A stretch of 64,000 bases of DNA from Halolamina litorea (GTDB lineage: Archaea; Halobacteriota; Halobacteria; Halobacteriales; Haloferacaceae): NCBI RefSeq assembly GCF_026616205.1, contig NZ_JANHGR010000002.1:558001-622000 (forward strand). Reading direction: 5' to 3'. Under the pieces are notes generated by a model that had not been told where the DNA came from, ran no database searches, and saw only the letters and a list, made by a program, of their open reading frames with translations. Numbering within the stretch: position 1 is the stretch's first letter; every line of letters begins with the position of its first letter. Shown piece by piece: positions 60,327 through 64,000 of this stretch. A program made the translations under genes and the position numbers.

Positions 60327-61063
60327 TGGCGGTGATCGAGGTCGAGGACGCCACGTTCGCCTACGGCGATCAGCCGGTCGTCGAGGACGTCTCCCTGACC
60401 GTCGAGGAGGGGGAGTTCCTCGGGCTGGTCGGGCCGAACGGCTCGGGCAAGACGACGCTGCTCGGGCTGATGATCGGGCTCCGACAGCCCGACAGCGGCT
60501 CGGTTCGGCTGTTCGGCGAGCCGGCGGGCAGTCGGGAGACGGGTCAGCGCGTGGGCTACGTTCCCCAGGACGTGGCCGGCGACGAGCGGGGGATGCCTGT
60601 CACCGTTCGCGAGGCGGTTCGGATGGGGCGCTACCCCAGCCGGCCGTTCGGCCGCTTCGGCGACGATGATCACGCGGCCGTCGACGCCGCGCTGGAGCGG
60701 GTCGGCATCACGGACCTCGTGGACCGGAGGGTTGGCCGCCTCTCCGGCGGCCAACGCCAGCGGGTCTTCATCGCCCGCGCGCTCGCCGCCGAGGCGGACC
60801 TGCTGGCGCTCGACGAGCCCACCGTCGGCGTCGACGCCGAGTCCCGCGAGGCGTTCTACGACCTGCTCGGTGACCTCAACGAGGACGGCATGACCATCGT
60901 GCTGATCGAACACGACATCGGCGTCGTTACCACCCACGCGAGCGAGATTGCGTGTCTGAACCGCGAACTCTACTTCCACGGCGACCCCGAGACGTTCGTC
61001 GAGACCGACGCCCTGGCCGAGGCCTACGGCGGCTCGCAGTCGGTCGTCCACCACCAGCACTGA
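60326..61063 (+). CDS. znuC: Zinc/manganese ABC transporter ATPase
   Basis: A 245-residue ATPase with Walker A GPNGSGKTT (36-44), a Q-loop GYVPQDV, signature LSGGQRQRVFIARALA, Walker B LLALDEP and a switch His in LIEHDIGVV. The overall order and the tight overlaps on both sides (TGATG with znuA and znuB) show an operon. It energises uptake through ZnuB. The C-terminal tail ends in VVHHQH, with three His, perhaps another metal contact. The family is that of metal-chelate importers. Confidence 0.94.
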   Translation: MAVIEVEDATFAYGDQPVVEDVSLTVEEGEFLGLVGPNGSGKTTLLGLMIGLRQPDSGSVRLFGEPAGSRETGQRVGYVPQDVAGDERGMPVTVREAVRMGRYPSRPFGRFGDDDHAAVDAALERVGITDLVDRRVGRLSGGQRQRVFIARALAAEADLLALDEPTVGVDAESREAFYDLLGDLNEDGMTIVLIEHDIGVVTTHASEIACLNRELYFHGDPETFVETDALAEAYGGSQSVVHHQH

Positions 61064-62028
61064 TGACGGGGATCACCACCGCGGCCGTTCGGCCGCTTCA
61101 GAGTCTTGACGGCGTGATCTCGTTCGTCCTCGACGACCTCTGGGGGTCGGTGATGGACCTCCTCGCCGGGCTGACCGGGATCGAGATGCTCGGCTTCCCG
61201 TTCATGCAGCGGGCCTACCTCGCGGCGATCTGTATCGCCGTGATCGGGCCGCTCGTCGGGAGTTTTCTGGTCCACCGGGAGATGGCGATGATCGGCGACA
61301 CGCTCGCCCACTCGGCCTTTGCCGGCGTCGCCGCGGGGCTGTTCGTCAACAGCCTGTTCGCGGTGGCGGTGCCGCCGCTGCTGTCGGCGCTCGTCGTCGC
61401 CGCCGTCGCCGCGCTGGTGGTCCAGGCGCTGATCGACCGTGCCGGCGCGTACCGCGACACGTCGCTGGCGATCGTGCTCACCGGCTCCTTCGCCGTCGGG
61501 AGCGTCCTCATCACGGCGACCGACGGCGGGATCGCGGTCGGGATCAACGCCTACCTGTTCGGCTCGCTGGCGACGGTCTCGCGAGCCAACGCAGCGATCC
61601 TGCTGGCGATGAGCGCCGTCGTCGCCGCGACAGTCGCCGTCGCCTACCGGCCGCTGCTCTACGTGACCTTCGACGAGGTCGGTGCCCGCGCGGCGGGAAT
61701 CCCTGTCGGCCACTACAACCGACTGCTGGCGGTGCTGACGGCCGTGGTCGTCGTCGCCGCGATGCAGATCATGGGCGTGATCCTCGTCGCCGCGATGCTG
61801 GTGATCCCCACCGCCGCGGCGGCGCCGGCTCGGGGGTTCAAGCGGTCGGTCGCCGGCGGCGTGGGTGCGGGCCTGTTCGCCACGCTCTCGGGGGTGACGC
61901 TCTCGTACCTCTTCGACGTGGCTGCCGGGGGAACGATCGTACTCGTCGCTATCGCCGTCTACGCGGCGTCGATGGTCGCGGTCCGACTGTGGAACGAGCG
62001 GGGCCGTGCGGCGGCTGCGGAGAACTGA
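61063..62028 (+). CDS. znuB: Zinc/manganese ABC transporter permease
   Basis: A 321-residue membrane permease of the ABC-3 family. It contains IGPLVGSFLVHREMAMIGDT then LAHSAFAGVAAGLFVNSLF, GINAYLFGSLATVSRANAAI, GARAAGIPVGHYNRLLAVLT and VVVVAAMQIMGVILVAAMLV. These are the blocks also found, in broken form, in the pseudogene at 29276-29960. About eight helices cross the membrane. A basic tail (RLWNERGRAAAAEN) ends the protein. It is the last gene of the znu operon. Confidence 0.94.
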   Translation: MTGITTAAVRPLQSLDGVISFVLDDLWGSVMDLLAGLTGIEMLGFPFMQRAYLAAICIAVIGPLVGSFLVHREMAMIGDTLAHSAFAGVAAGLFVNSLFAVAVPPLLSALVVAAVAALVVQALIDRAGAYRDTSLAIVLTGSFAVGSVLITATDGGIAVGINAYLFGSLATVSRANAAILLAMSAVVAATVAVAYRPLLYVTFDEVGARAAGIPVGHYNRLLAVLTAVVVVAAMQIMGVILVAAMLVIPTAAAAPARGFKRSVAGGVGAGLFATLSGVTLSYLFDVAAGGTIVLVAIAVYAASMVAVRLWNERGRAAAAEN

Positions 62029-62134
62029 GGTCGCGGCGCGGTGCGGCCGGCTGCGAGGCCGTGTACCGCGAGCGACCAGCGGGAGCGAGCGGGCCGACGA
62101 ACGACCATCGGGAGTGAGGAGGCTTTTGATCGAG

Positions 62135-62176
62135 CTTTTGCTAGGGAGGCGCCTCCGGCGCCGACCGCAGCAAAAG
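62135..62176. terminator. Inverted repeat between convergent genes, probable terminator
   Basis: CTTTTGCT (62135-62142) and AGCAAAAG (62169-62176) are inverted copies enclosing the exact palindrome GGAGGCGCCTCC (62145-62156). The CTTTTG and CAAAAG arms supply a T-run on whichever strand is transcribed, so the element can end znuB from the left and the small gene from the right. The 155-base gap has no other content. GCTTTTG also occurs 14 bases upstream. Confidence 0.55.
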
Positions 62177-62183
62177 GCGAGGT

Positions 62184-62504
62184 TTACATCTGGTAGCGGC
62201 GCTCGTCGTCGCGCTCGGGGTAGCGGTCGGCGCCGGTCATCTCCTCGTAGGTCGTCCCCGCGAGGTACTCGTCGTAGGTCACGTCGTAGCCGCTGCGGAG
62301 GTGGAAGTCGAGGTTCCCGCTGCGGACGGCCTGCTGGAACAGCGCGTGGACGCCGCGGCGGAGCAGTTCGTCGGTGTCGGTGCCCATCGCCGCCGACAGC
62401 ATCGCCAGTTCGTTTCGGGTCTCCGGGTCGAGTTCCACCGTCGTCTCCTCGCCCAGCGCGGTGTAGTTCGCAGTGACGTTCTCGTCGAGGTCGTCGAGGC
62501 TCAT
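62184..62504 (-). CDS. Conserved haloarchaeal protein, ribbon-helix-helix-like
   Basis: A 106-residue acidic protein. A possible ribbon strand ([20 protein letters not shown]) is followed by helices [20 protein letters not shown] and a C-terminal [20 protein letters not shown]. The strand-helix-helix order recalls small DNA-binding proteins, but the basic face is weak and the assignment is uncertain. It is divergent from aspS across 369 bases. The ATG at 62504 is used; longer frames run through repeat sequence. Confidence 0.6.
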   Translation of the reverse strand: MSLDDLDENVTANYTALGEETTVELDPETRNELAMLSAAMGTDTDELLRRGVHALFQQAVRSGNLDFHLRSGYDVTYDEYLAGTTYEEMTGADRYPERDDERRYQM

Positions 62505-62873
62505 AGTCGGTGGTTCGGCGGGAGCCGAATACGGTTTGTGGCTTCCTCGGCGGCGTGGGGTGGCTCGCCCGGCGGCGACGGTTCGGCGTCGGCGACAGTC
62601 CCCGTCGACGGTCGGGCGTCGGCGACAGTCCCCGTCGACGGCCGACGAGCCATCGAAACCGTTTTGCGCCCGTCCGGCGGATTCGGAGACACGAGATGGC
62701 GACTCCACGCCGCCCCAGCACGTCCATCGCCGGCCGTCGAGTGGGCAGTCAGTCGCCCGTCGCGACCAATACGCCTGCGTGAGCAGGCACACCAGTATCT
62801 TCCTTCGACCGACGCCCGACCACACAGCACTCAGACAACCCTCAGCCGGCGGGTAGCCGGCACCGACACACGA
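62505..62873. other. 369-base region upstream of aspS with tandem repeat and hairpins
   Basis: No gene is seen. Two exact-looking 30-base units (62585-62614 and 62615-62644, containing GTCGGCGACAGTCCCCGTCG) form a short tandem repeat. A 6-bp hairpin with a GNRA-type loop GTGA lies at 62773-62788 (GCCTGC/GCAGGC). A GCCGGC repeat pair lies near 62845-62860. The last two are close enough to aspS to sit in its leader. Confidence 0.5.
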
Positions 62874-64000
62874 ATGCTCGAACGCACCTACATCGACGAC
62901 GTATCGGCAGAGGACGAGACGACCACCATCGCGGGCCACGTCCACGACACCCGTGACCTGGGCGGCATCCTGTTCGTCATGGTCCGGGACCGGACCGGGA
63001 CCATGCAGGCCGTCTTCAAGGAGGACCGCGAGCCGGAACTGTTCGCCGAGGCCGAGGAACTGGACCGTGAGACGGTCGTCCAACTGGGCGGCGAGGTTTC
63101 AGAGACCGATCAGGCTCCCGGCGGCGTCGAACTCGTCCCGACTGACCTGACCGTGATCAGCGAAGCCAAGGAAGCGCCCACGATGGAGATCTCGAAGGAC
63201 GTGGACGCTGACCTCTCGACGCGGCTCGACAACCGCCACCTCGACGTGCGCACCCCGGAGACCCGCGCGGTGTTCTCGCTGCGCTCGAAGGCGATGGAGG
63301 CGATGAAGCAGTACTTCTACGACGAGGAGTTCGAGGAGGTCGACACGCCCGCGCTCTCGACGGCCGGCGCCGAGGGTGGCGCGGACCTGTTCCCCGTCGT
63401 CTACTACGACAAGGAGGCCTACCTCTCCCAGAGCCCGCAGCTCTACAAACAGCTGCTCGTCGCCGCCGGCTTCGACCGACTGTTCGAGGTCGGTCACGCC
63501 TTCCGTGCCGAGGAGTTCGCCACCTCGCGGCACGTCTCCGAGATCGCAATGTTCGACGTTGAACTGGGCTACATCGAGGACCACCACGACGTGATGGACG
63601 TTCAGGAGGAGTCCCTCCGCGCGGCCATCGAGGCGGTCCAGGAGAACGCCCAGCGCGAACTCGAACTGCTCGACGCCGACCCCGTGCTCCCCGAGGAGCC
63701 GTTCCCGCGCCTGACCTTCGACGAGGCGCTCGACATCCTCGAAGAGGAGTTCGGCCACTTCCCCGACGACCCGACCGACCTCGACACGAAGGGCGAGCGA
63801 CTGCTCGGCGAGCACTTCGCCGAGCAGGGCCACCCCGCAATCTTCGTCGTCGGCTACCCCGAGGAGAAGTTCTACTACAAGCAGGGCGTCGAGGGCGACG
63901 ACGTGGCCTCCCGGAAGTTCGACCTCATCTACCGCGGCGAGGAACTCTCCTCGGGCGGCCAGCGTGAACACGACGTGGACCGCCTGATCGAGGTCATGGA
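62874..64000 (+). CDS. aspS: Aspartate-tRNA ligase (archaeal), cut by window end
   Basis: The first 375 codons of a class II synthetase; about 60 residues are missing beyond the window. The N-terminal OB anticodon-binding domain ([20 protein letters not shown]) is followed by the hinge and catalytic domain. That domain contains [20 protein letters not shown], the aspartate pocket [15 protein letters not shown], motif 2 [20 protein letters not shown] and [11 protein letters not shown]. Motif 3 lies outside. It charges tRNA-Asp and, in some archaea, tRNA-Asn for amidation; this cannot be decided here. The start ATG at 62874 fits the usual N-terminus. Confidence 0.95.
   Translation, partial: MLERTYIDDVSAEDETTTIAGHVHDTRDLGGILFVMVRDRTGTMQAVFKEDREPELFAEAEELDRETVVQLGGEVSETDQAPGGVELVPTDLTVISEAKEAPTMEISKDVDADLSTRLDNRHLDVRTPETRAVFSLRSKAMEAMKQYFYDEEFEEVDTPALSTAGAEGGADLFPVVYYDKEAYLSQSPQLYKQLLVAAGFDRLFEVGHAFRAEEFATSRHVSEIAMFDVELGYIEDHHDVMDVQEESLRAAIEAVQENAQRELELLDADPVLPEEPFPRLTFDEALDILEEEFGHFPDDPTDLDTKGERLLGEHFAEQGHPAIFVVGYPEEKFYYKQGVEGDDVASRKFDLIYRGEELSSGGQREHDVDRLIEVM

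Noticed and set aside
62585..62644. Short CRISPR remnant upstream of aspS
   Set aside because: Only two contiguous copies with no spacer and no cas genes in the window.

Overview
The window is a stretch of haloarchaeal (class Halobacteria) chromosome. The base composition is very GC-rich. Nearly every protein is strongly acidic (Asp/Glu-rich, Lys-poor). Exported proteins use twin-arginine signals followed by lipoboxes. Many genes have an AT-rich box about 25-30 bases before the ATG, so their transcripts should be nearly leaderless. Archaeal and halophile families recur, including UPF0179, TbsP, AbrB-PhoU, 'halo transducer' coiled coils and DUF4382 lipoproteins. The genus cannot be fixed from the sequence. 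No rRNA, tRNA, CRISPR array, intact insertion sequence or provirus was seen. About sixty protein genes are packed tightly on both strands.

Layout. 1-4.9 kb: a DUF4382 lipoprotein, a DASH-type cryptochrome, UPF0179 and a coiled-coil protein. 5-11 kb: a complete phosphate operon, pstS-pstC-pstA-pstB plus an AbrB-PhoU regulator. 11-16.3 kb: biotin carboxylase/BCCP, a His-tailed MoaB, an alcohol dehydrogenase-like enzyme, a palindrome-rich gap and isopentenyl-diphosphate isomerase. 16.3-25 kb: a DJ-1 family protein, an Lrp regulator divergent from carA, a HAD phosphatase, msrB, membrane proteins and a K+ channel with two RCK domains. 25-36.4 kb: an Mqo-like oxidoreductase, a membrane protein made of a valine tetrad repeat, a PiT phosphate transporter, a wrecked znuC-znuB pseudogene, an acyl-CoA dehydrogenase, a second DUF4382 lipoprotein, a voltage-sensor-only protein, a DUF389 membrane protein, an ATP-grasp ligase and a spondin-domain protein. 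36.6-43.9 kb: an enoyl-reductase-like protein, two coupled small genes, a fumarate-reductase/aspartate-oxidase-like flavoprotein, a surface lipoprotein with a tail-fibre-like partner, and an amidohydrolase. 43.9-52.3 kb: an E1-YcaO fusion, tbsP, glyA, a GAF/PAS histidine kinase, folD and a UspA protein. 52.3-64 kb: a zinc-ribbon protein, a DUF1028 protein, a candidate small-RNA locus before a PadR regulator, an AI-2E family permease, a DUF4010/MgtC-like protein, a class III aminotransferase, znuA-znuC-znuB and the start of aspS.

How the genes work together. Two phosphate importers (Pst and PiT) lie 20 kb apart. An intact zinc/manganese importer with a His-repeat loop in its binding protein coexists with the decayed remains of a second one. 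glyA and folD supply one-carbon units, next to the central-carbon regulator TbsP. Several secreted or anchored proteins (two DUF4382 proteins, a spondin protein, and the lipoprotein/tail-fibre pair) suggest investment in the cell surface.

Most worth following up: the valine-every-fourth-residue protein, the E1-YcaO fusion without a visible precursor peptide, the S1-S4-only voltage sensor with six arginines at i+3, and two non-coding stretches rich in perfect inverted repeats, one of them behind its own promoter. Several very small genes appear frameshifted; these could be real decay or indel errors in the assembly.
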